From the NCBI GenBank assembly GCA_036006525.1, contig DASYPP010000057.1, forward strand, positions 1 to 64,000: DNA of 64,000 nucleotides. The letters are read 5' to 3'. Source of the stretch: DASYPP01 sp036006525 (GTDB lineage: Bacteria; Gemmatimonadota; Gemmatimonadetes; Gemmatimonadales; GWC2-71-9). Positions 8,469 to 16,670 of this stretch are shown here, piece by piece (the first letter of the stretch is position 1; the number at the start of each line of letters is the position of its first letter). The notes under the pieces were generated by a model, which searched no databases, was not told where the DNA came from, and saw only the letters and a program-made list of their open reading frames with translations. The position numbers and the translations under genes were made by a program.

Positions 8469-9535
8469 CCGTCCGCCTCCTTCACTTCGGCGGCGATGAC
8501 GTACGGCGAGCCCGTCGCGTACAGGCCTTCGATGATGCGGTTCGACGGGGTCTTCTTCCGGCACCGGATCCGGTAATCGAGGACGTATTGATCGTTTCCG
8601 CCGTCTTTGGCCTTCCGGAACTTGAATTGCTTCGCATCCCGGCCCAGGATCTCATCGGCCACTTCCCGCCCCTTCTCGGGATCGGTGACATAGATGAGAA
8701 GGCGCTCGGACTTCTTCGCCCTGGCCTGGCCGACTTCCGGCGTGGCGCCCCCCATCTGGAGCAGGTTGGTATCGGCCGACGGCAACCCGATATCGGCGTC
8801 ACCGGTGCCGGTGCCGGCGGGCAGCGCCGGGTCGAACCCAACACCCGCAGGCATGCAGAGCATGCCGAAGGTGCGCTCATGATCGGCCGTCAGGTCCAGT
8901 TTCCAGAGCAGCAACTCGAGGGTGCAGAAAAACATCGACAGGAAGGTCGCGATGGCCAGCGTCCCCACCCCGGAGGCGAACCCGATGCCCACCGCCACGA
9001 GGATATAGACCGCATCCCGGTTGTCCTTGAGGTTGCTGCGGAAGCGGATCGCCGCCACGATACCCGCAAGGCTGAAGGCCAGGGCGAGGCTGTTCTCGAC
9101 CACGATCAGGATCGCCGTCACCACCACCGGCAGCATGATCACGGTCTGGACCAGCGACTGGTCGTACTTGAGGCGATTCCGGGTGCGGACGTAGGTGAAC
9201 GCTACCGGGAGTGACAGCAGGAACGAGCCGATCACCGAGGCGGCGCCATAGGCCAGGGGTGGCAGGGTACGGAAGAGCGGAGCCCAGAACCCCTGGGTCA
9301 GCTGGTGGAGCTGTGCGTTGCCGGAGAGGCCGTCGGTGAGCACCCGGGATGCATCGCCGCTGCTCTCGAAGCCCGGCCTCATCTCGCCGGTCAGCAGGAT
9401 GAACGCGGAGATCACGATTATGACGACCAGGTAGTAAAGCGTGAGCCGGAGCAGCGTGGTCCGGCCGATCCTCCGGTTGCCGGATTCCACGCCCAGCCGG
9501 GCGGCCAGCCGCTCGATGCTCGAAGCCAGGGCCAT
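8465..9535 (-). CDS. DUF4956 family membrane protein
   Basis: The 356-aa protein has about five membrane helices in residues 25-215, including a long hydrophobic block (VQTVIMLPVVVTAILIVVENS), then the conserved SLAGIVAAIRFRSNLKDNRDAVYI stretch that I associate with DUF4956. A soluble C-terminal domain of about 140 residues follows. Members of this family often sit near polyphosphate-related VTC or CHAD proteins, and a CHAD-CYTH gene lies 1.9 kb upstream here. Biochemical function is unknown. It opens the run leading to the peroxiredoxin and CPHC genes, coupled by GTGA. Confidence 0.85.
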   Translation of the reverse strand: MALASSIERLAARLGVESGNRRIGRTTLLRLTLYYLVVIIVISAFILLTGEMRPGFESSGDASRVLTDGLSGNAQLHQLTQGFWAPLFRTLPPLAYGAASVIGSFLLSLPVAFTYVRTRNRLKYDQSLVQTVIMLPVVVTAILIVVENSLALAFSLAGIVAAIRFRSNLKDNRDAVYILVAVGIGFASGVGTLAIATFLSMFFCTLELLLWKLDLTADHERTFGMLCMPAGVGFDPALPAGTGTGDADIGLPSADTNLLQMGGATPEVGQARAKKSERLLIYVTDPEKGREVADEILGRDAKQFKFRKAKDGGNDQYVLDYRIRCRKKTPSNRIIEGLYATGSPYVIAAEVKEADG

Positions 9536-9557
9536 CAGGTTCCTTTACTAAGGGCTG

Positions 9558-9621
9558 TCATTCCGAGCGCAGCGAGGAATCTTGCTTGCCCTGGAAAGAT
9601 CCCTCGCTCCCCTCGGGATGA
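9558..9621. repeat. Inverted repeat, 26-bp arms (CCGAGCG-AGCGAGG type)
   Basis: Left arm 9558-9583 and right arm 9596-9621 are reverse complements with four mismatches, around a 12-bp loop. The core reads CCGAGCGCAGCGAGG in the left arm. It begins 8 bp after the amidase stop codon (9630, minus strand). Half-copies of the same sequence occur at 51844-51866 and 36879-36904, so it is a dispersed element. Unlike the other elements here, its arms are not tandem arrays. Confidence 0.85.
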
Positions 9622-9629
9622 AAGCCGTT

Positions 9630-11264
9630 TCATGATTCCACAGCGTGCGCGAGAAACTGCGGCGGTTTTCTCTGCTTCGAGGCCTGCTCGTAGCCGTAGG
9701 CGATCCGGATCAGCGTAGCCTCAGACCACGCCGCGCCGAAGAACGAAATGCCGACCGGCAGGCCCATGACGTGGCCGGCGGGCAAGGTGATCGCGGGATA
9801 CCCTGCGACCGCGGCCGGCGTGGAAGATCCGCCGGAGAAATGGTCGCCATTCACATGGTCGGTGGTCCAGGCCGGGCCGCCGGTCGGCGCCAGGATGGCA
9901 TCGAGCTTGTGCTTGGCGACCAGGGCGTCGATTCCCTGGCGGCGGGAAAGCCGGTCGTCCTTCTCCAGCGCCTTGCGATAGGCCCGGGTGGTGAGGGGTC
10001 CCTTGTCCTGGGCCATGACAAAGATCTCCTGGTCGAAGAACGGCATCTCGCGCGCCCGCTCCCGCTCGTTGAACGCGATCAGGTCAGCCAGGGTGTGCAT
10101 TGATGCGCTGGGCCCCAGGCCGGCGAGATACGCGTTGATGCCGTCCTTGAACTCATAGAGCAGTACTTCGAACTCGGAGTCGTCAAACTGTCCCGCGGTG
10201 GGGAAGTTGGCCGGGTCGACCAGGACGGCGCCTTCCCGCTTCAGGACTTCGATCGCCTCGTTCATGACGCGATCCACGGCTGGACTGAACCCGAAGAAAT
10301 TTCTCGCCACGCCGATCCGGGCCCCGCGGAGGCCGGCGGGATTCAGCGCCGCGGTGTAGTCCACCACCGGGCGGCTACCTGAAGCCCGAGTTGCCGGATC
10401 CCGGGGATCCCCGCCCTGGAGCACGGTGAGCAGGATGGCCGCATCGGTGACCGTGCGCGCCATCGGGCCGGCGGTATCCTGGGTCGCCGAAATCGGGATG
10501 ATGCCGGCCCGGCTCACCAGCCCGACCGTGGGCTTGATCCCGACCAGGCCGCAATTGGAGGACGGGCACACGATCGATCCATCGGTCTCGGTCCCCACGC
10601 CCACCGCGCAGAAGTTGGCGGCCACCGCGGCGCCTGTCCCCGAGCTGGAGCCGCAGGGATTGCGGTCCAGCGCGTACGGGTTCCGGGTCTGCCCGCCCCG
10701 CCCGCTCCAGCCGCTGCTCGAATGGGTCGACCGGAAGTTGGCCCACTCGCTCAGGTTGGTCTTGCCCAGGATCACGGCGCCGGCATCTCGCAGCCGTTTC
10801 GCCACCGTGGAATCCTGGAGTGCATGCGAGTCGGCCAGGGCCAGCGAGCCGGCCGATGTCGCCATCCGGTCGGCGGTATCGATGTTGTCCTTGATCAGCA
10901 CCGGGACGCCATGCATCGGGCCGCGGAGCTTTCCCGCTTTCCGTTCGACGTCCAGCTGATCGGCGATGCTCAACCCATCGGGGTTCTGGGCGATGACCGC
11001 GTTGACCTTGTCCGGGCCCGCGTCCAACTGGTTGATCCGATCGAGATAGAGCTGAGCGACCTGGCGTGCCGTCCAGGTTCCGGCCGCCATGCCCTGTTGC
11101 AGGCCCGCGATGGTGATCTCTTCCAGCTCGAAGGGGCCAAGCGCCGGGGACACCCGGGTGGCCAGTGGCGCCCCGAAACGCCAGTTCCGCACTCCAGCGA
11201 GGGTCGCGATACCGGCGGTGCCGAGCACAAGGAAGTCTCGACGGGGTAGATTGGAATTAGACAT
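9630..11264 (-). CDS. Amidase, amidase-signature family, Tat-exported
   Basis: The 544-aa protein starts at the ATG at 11264, which places a twin-arginine signal (NLPRRDFLVLGTAGIATLAG) at the N-terminus; a longer frame to 11357 runs through repeat-derived sequence and is rejected. The amidase-signature triad is present: Lys in VLIKDNIDTAD, the Gly/Ser block CGSSSGTGAAVAA and the Ser of ETDGSIVCPSS. The enzyme hydrolyses amide bonds in the periplasm; the substrate is not predictable. It is preceded by an inverted-repeat element and followed by the repeat at 9558. Confidence 0.92.
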   Translation of the reverse strand: MSNSNLPRRDFLVLGTAGIATLAGVRNWRFGAPLATRVSPALGPFELEEITIAGLQQGMAAGTWTARQVAQLYLDRINQLDAGPDKVNAVIAQNPDGLSIADQLDVERKAGKLRGPMHGVPVLIKDNIDTADRMATSAGSLALADSHALQDSTVAKRLRDAGAVILGKTNLSEWANFRSTHSSSGWSGRGGQTRNPYALDRNPCGSSSGTGAAVAANFCAVGVGTETDGSIVCPSSNCGLVGIKPTVGLVSRAGIIPISATQDTAGPMARTVTDAAILLTVLQGGDPRDPATRASGSRPVVDYTAALNPAGLRGARIGVARNFFGFSPAVDRVMNEAIEVLKREGAVLVDPANFPTAGQFDDSEFEVLLYEFKDGINAYLAGLGPSASMHTLADLIAFNERERAREMPFFDQEIFVMAQDKGPLTTRAYRKALEKDDRLSRRQGIDALVAKHKLDAILAPTGGPAWTTDHVNGDHFSGGSSTPAAVAGYPAITLPAGHVMGLPVGISFFGAAWSEATLIRIAYGYEQASKQRKPPQFLAHAVES

Positions 11265-11308
11265 TGAGTTTGGCGTGGTTAAAGACACTACCACTGCAAC
11301 ACCAAGGG

Positions 11309-11399
11309 ACGGTAAGACGGTAGGACGGTAGGACGGTAAAGGCCCCGGCCTGACCATGTCCTCGCTACTTACCGTCCTACCGTCTTACCGTCCTACCGT
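11309..11399. repeat. Element A: inverted tandem-array hairpin, 8-bp unit
   Basis: The left arm (11309-11340) is four 8-bp units of the form ACGGTARG. The right arm (11368-11399) is four units of the form CYTACCGT, the reverse complement, with a 27-bp GC-rich spacer. The right arm ends on the base before the TAG stop (11400-11402) of the CHAD-CYTH gene on minus. The arms would form a long, slightly mismatched RNA or DNA hairpin. Confidence 0.93.
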
Positions 11400-12857
11400 C
11401 TACTTCGCAAGATTCGAGTTGGCGTACTCGTCCTCGCCGGTCACCTCCCGCACCACGTACGGCTTGAGCCATTCCGGCGGATCTACCGGAGTTTCTTCGG
11501 ACGGGAGCTCGACTTCCGCCAGGACCAGGTCGCGGTCGGCGAAGTCGTCGATTTCCCAGACCAGCTCACCATCGTTGACCTTGTGGCGGCGCTTGAACAC
11601 CCGGCGGCCTTCGGTGAGCGGCCAGAGGTGTTCGTAGAGGGCGGGCGCGACCTCTTCCTCCACCTCGACCCGGGCAATGCCGGTCCCGCCCTTGATGGTG
11701 CGGTAGCGATGCTCCTCGCCCCCGGCGCTGGTGCGCCGCACCCGTTCGGCGATCCGGTTTCCCGGCAGGTACCCCTGTTCGATATGGAGCGCGGGTGCCA
11801 CCCGCGCGGCCGGCGGAATGCTCCGAAGCAGGTACTTCCGTTCGATTTCCAGGTTATCCCGGTCGTCATTGACCAGGGACTGGCCCAGCTCCGTGACCTG
11901 GGCGAAGAAGGCCTCCCCCGCTCCCTTGAGCCATTGCTCCTCGAGCTGCTGGAAGGCCGAGTGATTCCGGTCCACCAGCACCTGGTGCAGAGCCAGCAGT
12001 CCGGGGCGGGGATCGTCGTCCTGCGCTTCCCCGCTCTTGAGCGGCTCGGTCCGCCAGCCGCCCCGCTTCCGCTGCCGCTTCAGGTGTTCGTTCGCGGCCC
12101 GCTTGCGGAGCCGCGCCACGCTGGCCATGAACGCCTGGGCGTCGTGCAGGTCGCCCAGCAGGTCCTGCAGCACCTTGAGCCGGCGCACGACCCCGGCGCT
12201 GCCTTCGACCTGGTGCTCCAGCGGCTCCAGCATATACCGCAGCCGCTTTACCTGGATTCGCGCGGCGTGGGCCGCGTCCTGCTGCCCGATGGAATGGATC
12301 GCGGTGAGCCGGGTCTCCAGCTCGCCGGCCAACTGGAGGATCTGGCGACCCAGCGCGGGCGCCGCCGTGTGACCCCGCGCGATCTTGTCCACCCGGACAG
12401 TGAGCCGGTAGGTGCGAAGCTCCTCCTTGAGCCGGGGGCGGAGCGAGGGCCAGATCCGCGCGATGGTCCGGTCGAGCCGCTTGTCGGCCCGACGCTTCCG
12501 TTTCTCCAGCCGCTCCACCAGCCAGGCCACGCCGGCCCGCTGCCGGGCCCCGGCCGGATCCAGCTGGCCCTTCACCCATCCCAGGTGGACCTCGAGGTCC
12601 CGGCTCGCACCGGAGGCCCCCGCCAGGCGCTCCAGCTGGCGGCGGGTCTTCCGGGAAATACTGCTTCCCAACTCCCGTCGGAAGCAGCGAAGGCTGGTGC
12701 GCAGCCGACGGACACCGACCCTGAGGTCGTGCAACGCCTCGGGCTCCCGCTTGCGCAGTCGCTTGCGGGCCAGGGCGGCATGATCGAGAAATCCGAGTGC
12801 GATCAGTCGCGCCGTCTCTTCAGCGGGACGGTCCAGCAGGTTGCGCGGGAAGTGCAT
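11400..12857 (-). CDS. CHAD domain plus CYTH domain protein
   Basis: The 485-aa fusion has an N-terminal His/Arg-rich helical CHAD domain (about residues 10-300), for example HDLRVGVRRLRTSLRCFRREL and RIQVKRLRYMLEPLE. A C-terminal CYTH domain (about 335-480) begins with the ExExK motif EIERKYLL and continues with Arg/Lys/Glu strands (RVRRTS, FKRRHKV, WEIDDF, LAEVEL). CHAD domains bind polyphosphate, and CYTH proteins act on triphosphates such as tripolyphosphate; both are known for the families. A role in polyphosphate handling is therefore likely, and the nearby DUF4956 protein fits. The usual order is CYTH then CHAD; here CHAD is first. Confidence 0.93.
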   Translation of the reverse strand: MHFPRNLLDRPAEETARLIALGFLDHAALARKRLRKREPEALHDLRVGVRRLRTSLRCFRRELGSSISRKTRRQLERLAGASGASRDLEVHLGWVKGQLDPAGARQRAGVAWLVERLEKRKRRADKRLDRTIARIWPSLRPRLKEELRTYRLTVRVDKIARGHTAAPALGRQILQLAGELETRLTAIHSIGQQDAAHAARIQVKRLRYMLEPLEHQVEGSAGVVRRLKVLQDLLGDLHDAQAFMASVARLRKRAANEHLKRQRKRGGWRTEPLKSGEAQDDDPRPGLLALHQVLVDRNHSAFQQLEEQWLKGAGEAFFAQVTELGQSLVNDDRDNLEIERKYLLRSIPPAARVAPALHIEQGYLPGNRIAERVRRTSAGGEEHRYRTIKGGTGIARVEVEEEVAPALYEHLWPLTEGRRVFKRRHKVNDGELVWEIDDFADRDLVLAEVELPSEETPVDPPEWLKPYVVREVTGEDEYANSNLAK

Positions 12858-12905
12858 GGCGGGGACTCCGGTGCCGCGGTGATTCCAAGGGCAACTTCAA
12901 AATAC

Positions 12906-12940
12906 GTGACAAGTGACAAGTAACAAGTGACAAGTAACAA
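12906..12940. repeat. Element B, left arm: five 7-bp units
   Basis: Five consecutive 7-bp units, GTGACAA or GTAACAA, occupy 12906-12940. Their reverse complement (TTGTCAC) forms the array at 13431-13479. The two arms enclose the four-helix-bundle gene remnant at 13014-13387. This arm lies 48 bp upstream of the CHAD-CYTH start. Confidence 0.93.
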
Positions 12941-13013
12941 CTTTGCGCTTAATTGATGTCTCAAAGCATTGGAAAGATACGTAACTCGCGGCTGAAACCC
13001 CGTACGTTGGGGT

Positions 13014-13387
13014 ATGAAGACACATCGTGACCTGCTCGCCTGGCAACGAGCCCGGAGCGTGGCCAAGGGCGTCATCGAGCTGAGCATTACAGCATGGCGG
13101 CCTCAGTTTGCCGCCGTCTTCGCCCAAGTTCAGCGCTCTTCTCTTTCGGTTCAGCTCAATATTGCGGAAGGGTACCCTTCTTTTCAGACTCAGGTCATTG
13201 GCGAAGCCACCTGCGCATCGCGTACGGTTCTGCCATTGAAACCGACGATCTTTTGAATCTGATGAACGACTTTGAGCACTTCCGGGATGCTGGCATCCTG
13301 AACACGCTGCAACAGTGCCAAGAGTCTCAACTCCTTTTGTTTGGACTCATGAAGAAATATGGGGCCCTGAAGCAACCCAAAGAATAG
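13014..13387 (+). pseudogene. Four-helix-bundle protein (S23/IVP family), frameshifted
   Basis: The first frame from ATG 13014 gives the family N-terminus DLLAWQRARSVAKGVIEL, then QRSSLSVQLNIAEGY. The rest of the family pattern (HLRIAYGSAIETDDLLNLM and a last helix to KYGALKQPKE) continues in another frame up to the stop at 13387. Between about 13170 and 13200 one base is missing (or two are extra), so the roughly 124-aa protein is broken unless recoding occurs. Relatives are encoded inside intervening sequences of 23S rRNA genes, and the Avd protein of diversity-generating retroelements is a homologue. Here the gene sits alone between inverted arrays of a 7-bp unit, on the strand opposite to its neighbours. 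Confidence 0.85.
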
Positions 13388-13425
13388 CAAAAGGGACCGG
13401 CTACTCACCGATCCCCAAAAATGCA

Positions 13426-13479
13426 GTTACTTGTCACTTGTCACTTGTCACATGTCACATGTCACATGTCACTTGTCAC
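13426..13479. repeat. Element B, right arm: seven 7-bp units
   Basis: A partial unit (GTTAC) at 13426-13430 is followed by seven exact-period 7-bp units, TTGTCAC or ATGTCAC, at 13431-13479. The last unit contains the TGA stop (13476-13478, read on minus) of the DUF5916 gene. It is the inverted counterpart of the array at 12906-12940. Confidence 0.93.
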
Positions 13480-15809
13480 ATCCTGAACAAATAGCTCGCT
13501 TTCACGAAGAACGCATCCTCGGTCCGCCGCAGGTGATTGGTCACACCGTTGGGCTCCCGCATGGTGCTGCCGTAGCCGGCGAAGAACACGGTACCCGGGT
13601 TGGGCTGGAACGAAAACAGGACGTCGCCCCGGAACCGGTTGTTCCGGGCAACCTGGGTGCGCACGTAGTCGCCCACCGACGGATCGAAGATCAGGATCGG
13701 CAAGCCGGTCCGGGAATCGTCCCTGAGGGCGTCGGTCCACTGGTTGAAGTACTCCCCGATCACCCGGATAAAGAAGGGGCGGCTGACCTGGTACTCCAGC
13801 TTGAGCCGCGGGTTCCGCTGGATGTCCACCAGGCTGCCATCAGTGCGCCGGTTGACCTGCTGGTGCTGGTACGTGGCTTCCAGCCGGATCTGGTCGGTGG
13901 GCCGCCAGGCGAGCCCCACGTTGAACAGGAGGAGTTCGCCCGAGCTCCATTCGAAGAAATTCTCGTCGTGACCGTAGAGCACGAACCCGTTGGCGGAGAA
14001 ATGGGAAAACTCCGGGGTACCGAGAGACGCCACCCAGTCCAGGTTGGGAATGTCGGGCGTCCCGACGAAGGCGACGGTGTCCACCGGCGTCTCGATGGCA
14101 TAGCCGGCATAGATATCGGGATCGTACCCGAACGATTCAATCAACAGCGATGCCTGGGCCAGCCATCCGCCCCGGAGGGTGGCAGAGCTGTTGAAATGCA
14201 GCTTCCGGTCCTGGGATTCCCTGCCGTGCACGAAGTCGTCGTATTTCCAGACGCCGTTCAGCTGGACGTCGCCGCCAAAACGCTCCAGCAACGCGCCGGG
14301 CTTGCCGTGCCCGGTGAGTGAGTGAACCAGCGTGGCGTTGACGACCCCGGCCCGCCCGATGAACCCGCTCTGGGCCTGGAAGTCCTCGCTGATGGCGTTG
14401 ATCGAGTAGCGGATGCCGAGGGTGCGGCCGTTGCGGAGGAACCGGGCGAACCAGAGCGGCGCGTCGGTTCGGGTGCCGGCGAACCGGGTCCGGCTGCCCG
14501 CCACCTGGGCCTGCACCGAGTAGATCCCGCCGAAGACGATCCGGCTGTCGAGGCCGAGGACCCGGTTGTAGTTGTCGCCATCGATCTTGTCGGTATACAC
14601 CAGGCCCATCCGCGACTGGCGGCCGACGTCCCGCTGGACCCGGAGGATGTTGTAGATCGGATGGTCGTCCCCGGTGAACGACACCTCGCGGTCGTCCAGG
14701 GCGGAGAGCACACCGATGTTGGCGCCGAGGGTCTTGCCGGTCAGTTTCACTGCGGCAACCGGCTGCACGATGCGCCGGGTGTACACCAGGTTGTTGAGGG
14801 TGCTGAACTGCTCGCTGCCATCGAGAAAGAAGGGTCGCTTCTCGGGGAAGAACAGCGCCTGTCGGGGATCGAAGGTGAACTGCCCCGCGTCGGATTCCAC
14901 CTGGGAGAAGTCCGGGTTCGCGGTGCCGTTCAACGTCAGGTCGTTGGTGACTCCCCAGCGAACGTTGCCGCCCACGTCGGGCCGTCCCCCGCTGTAATCC
15001 CACCGGTTGCCAGCCGGCGCGCCGTCTACCCGGGAGGTGATCTCCGGCTGGAGGTCCAGCACCAGGCCGCGGTTCAGTTGGTGCATCCCGGTCAGCTGCC
15101 CCGACTGGGCCAGGAACGAGGCGGCGCTTTGCCGGGCCGGGGTCCAGCTGTCCTCGTAGCCCGAGTGCTGCACCTGGCGAACGATGTTCAGGCCCCAGGT
15201 CTGCTCCGCCGTGGACTGGAACCGGAGGCTCTTGAACGGAATCCGCACTTCCACTTCATAGCCGTAAGGCGTGAGCCGTCCCTTGGATTGAAAGACAAAA
15301 TCGGGATTGAGATCCGCCGGATCCCGGTTCACGCTGCCGCCGCCGCTGAATATCCCGGTGCTGCCGGCGCGCCCCAGCTCCAGCAGCGAGCCGTCGGCCT
15401 GGACCCCGAACGGGTTCACCATGAAGACCGTGGCCTGGCGGCCATCGTTGAAGGTGCCCAGCAGGATCTGGATGTTGTCGTCGCCGAAGATCCGGTCCCG
15501 GTCGGCCAGGGTGGCGTGGACCGCCCCGTGGGCCTCGTAGGCCCGGATACCGAAGTAGATCGCATCGCCGGAATACCAGACCAGGACTTCGGTTGAATCC
15601 ACCGCGGCCACGCCATCGCTGGGCGAGAACTGGGAAAAGCCGGTCAGCAGGGCGGAGCGCGACCAGGCCAGCTCATCCAGCGTGCCGTCGATGGTTACGC
15701 TGGCGTCGTGGCGAGGGATCGAGACCGAAACCTCGTTCTGCCGGCCGTCATAGATGGTAAGAGAATCGGGGCCGGCCGCCTGGATGGCCAGTAATAGAGG
15801 AAGGAGCAT
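13476..15809 (-). CDS. CBM9-like / DUF5916 outer-membrane protein
   Basis: The 777-aa protein has a short signal peptide (about residues 1-13, then AGPD). A CBM9-like beta-sandwich follows (about 30-230: TIDGTLDELAWSRS, DNIQILLGTFNDGR, FKSLRF). The remaining 500 residues form a beta-barrel-like DUF5916 domain ending in an aromatic residue and Met (ASYLFRM), with typical blocks such as NPDFSQVESDAGQ and FFPEKRPFFLDGSE. The family is common in Gemmatimonadota and Bacteroidota; its function is unproved and sugar binding is inferred from the CBM9 part. The stop codon lies inside a repeat unit of element B. Confidence 0.9.
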   Translation of the reverse strand: MLLPLLLAIQAAGPDSLTIYDGRQNEVSVSIPRHDASVTIDGTLDELAWSRSALLTGFSQFSPSDGVAAVDSTEVLVWYSGDAIYFGIRAYEAHGAVHATLADRDRIFGDDNIQILLGTFNDGRQATVFMVNPFGVQADGSLLELGRAGSTGIFSGGGSVNRDPADLNPDFVFQSKGRLTPYGYEVEVRIPFKSLRFQSTAEQTWGLNIVRQVQHSGYEDSWTPARQSAASFLAQSGQLTGMHQLNRGLVLDLQPEITSRVDGAPAGNRWDYSGGRPDVGGNVRWGVTNDLTLNGTANPDFSQVESDAGQFTFDPRQALFFPEKRPFFLDGSEQFSTLNNLVYTRRIVQPVAAVKLTGKTLGANIGVLSALDDREVSFTGDDHPIYNILRVQRDVGRQSRMGLVYTDKIDGDNYNRVLGLDSRIVFGGIYSVQAQVAGSRTRFAGTRTDAPLWFARFLRNGRTLGIRYSINAISEDFQAQSGFIGRAGVVNATLVHSLTGHGKPGALLERFGGDVQLNGVWKYDDFVHGRESQDRKLHFNSSATLRGGWLAQASLLIESFGYDPDIYAGYAIETPVDTVAFVGTPDIPNLDWVASLGTPEFSHFSANGFVLYGHDENFFEWSSGELLLFNVGLAWRPTDQIRLEATYQHQQVNRRTDGSLVDIQRNPRLKLEYQVSRPFFIRVIGEYFNQWTDALRDDSRTGLPILIFDPSVGDYVRTQVARNNRFRGDVLFSFQPNPGTVFFAGYGSTMREPNGVTNHLRRTEDAFFVKASYLFRM

Positions 15810-15810
15810 G

Positions 15811-15862
15811 CCCGTCCCGGGTCAGGAGAATTTACGGCTGGTTGATCCGCTTACGGGACGGG
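15811..15862. repeat. Short inverted repeat upstream of the DUF5916 gene
   Basis: CCCGTCCCG (15811-15819) and CGGGACGGG (15854-15862) are perfect 9-bp complements, beginning 2 bp upstream of the start codon at 15809. In the mRNA this would place the ribosome-binding region next to a hairpin, so control of translation is possible but unproved. Confidence 0.5.
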
Positions 15863-15928
15863 AGGGCTGGAGGTTTCTGGTTCATTGCTGGACGCGAAGG
15901 GTGAGGTCCCGCGGGCTAACCTTGCGGA

Positions 15929-16105
15929 CCACCGTTTTCAACTCAGAGACTCGGAGGCTCAGAGAAAACAGCATATAGCAGATGGCGTATGGCATGTGGC
16001 AGCTGCTTGTGATTTCGACGGCCCAGTACGCAACGTCAATTCTACTGGGAGCTGCTATCTGCCATAAGCCATACGCGGTTCTTGTGGCTCTGAGTTGAGA
16101 ACCGC
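15929..16105. repeat. Element C: nested inverted repeat with two unit types
   Basis: The outer left part has CCACCGTTTTCAAC (15929-15942) and 8-bp units CTCAGAGA, CTCGGAGG, CTCAGAGA (15942-15965). The outer right part is GGCTCTGAGTTGAGAACCG (16086-16104). The inner left arm is three 7-bp units ATGGCGT, ATGGCAT, GTGGCAG (15982-16002) and the inner right arm is CTGCTAT, CTGCCAT, AAGCCAT (16052-16072). It fills most of the 322-bp gap between 15809 and 16132, which holds no gene, and lies 26 bp past the stop of the 16132 gene on minus. Confidence 0.85.
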
Positions 16106-16131
16106 CGCGTCCAGGGAGAGTCCGAGGTTCC

Positions 16132-16656
16132 CTATTCGCGGACCAAGTTGCTCAACTCCCCGACTTTGGCGTCCAGCAGCGGGATACTCCGCAACACGAT
16201 GTCCATCGACTCGGTGGGAAACCCGGACTCCAGGGTAAAGTTGAACGCGGCGAAGACATCGTCCGCGTCGTCGGCGCCCCAGTAGAAGAAACCTCCGTCG
16301 TTGAAAGTGAGCAGCTTGCGCATGAGCCCGGTCCCGTTGCTGGCCCGGCCCACGTTGATGTAACCCCCGCCCCGCATGTGGGGGTAGACCTCGATGGTGA
16401 TGACGTCGCGGCTGCCGATCATCACCAGGATCTCCATGCTCTCCGCGTTCTGCAGCCCGGACTCGAGCGAGCCGACGAAGTTGAACGGCTGCCGCTCGCT
16501 CTGCCGGAAGTTGACTCCCAGTTTCACCCCGGCGGAGCTGAGCAGGGTCCGCATTTTCTCGCGGGTGGCCGCCCGGCGGGATTCATCGCTGTTCTTCTGG
16601 GCGTGGAGCGTACCGCCGAGGGTGCACACCAGCGCCAGTGCGAGCAGGGTCTTCAT
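16132..16656 (-). CDS. Secreted protein of unknown function
   Basis: The 174-aa protein has a clear signal peptide (about residues 1-19, ending LHAQ). I do not recognise its family. The mature part contains a charged helix (SDESRRAATREKMRTLL) and a compact alpha/beta segment with ITIEVYPHMRGGGYINV and a C-terminal DIVLRSIPLLDAKVGELSNLV. The size and short strands recall the YbjN/secretion-chaperone-like fold, but this is only an impression. It follows the Rieske-flavodoxin gene by 15 bp on the same strand and is probably co-transcribed. Confidence 0.75.
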   Translation of the reverse strand: MKTLLALALVCTLGGTLHAQKNSDESRRAATREKMRTLLSSAGVKLGVNFRQSERQPFNFVGSLESGLQNAESMEILVMIGSRDVITIEVYPHMRGGGYINVGRASNGTGLMRKLLTFNDGGFFYWGADDADDVFAAFNFTLESGFPTESMDIVLRSIPLLDAKVGELSNLVRE

Positions 16657-16670
16657 CGCGTTCTCCTTAG

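Noticed and set aside
11583..12923. Plus-strand open frame of 446 codons opposite CHAD-CYTH
   Set aside because: The CHAD and CYTH motifs are on minus; the plus frame shows no domain and is a shadow.
12906..13479. CRISPR array
   Set aside because: The repeats are 7 bp, directly adjacent without spacers, and inverted between arms; no cas gene is present.
14322..15596. Plus-strand open frame of 424 codons opposite the DUF5916 gene
   Set aside because: Antisense shadow; the minus frame has the conserved CBM9 and DUF5916 blocks.
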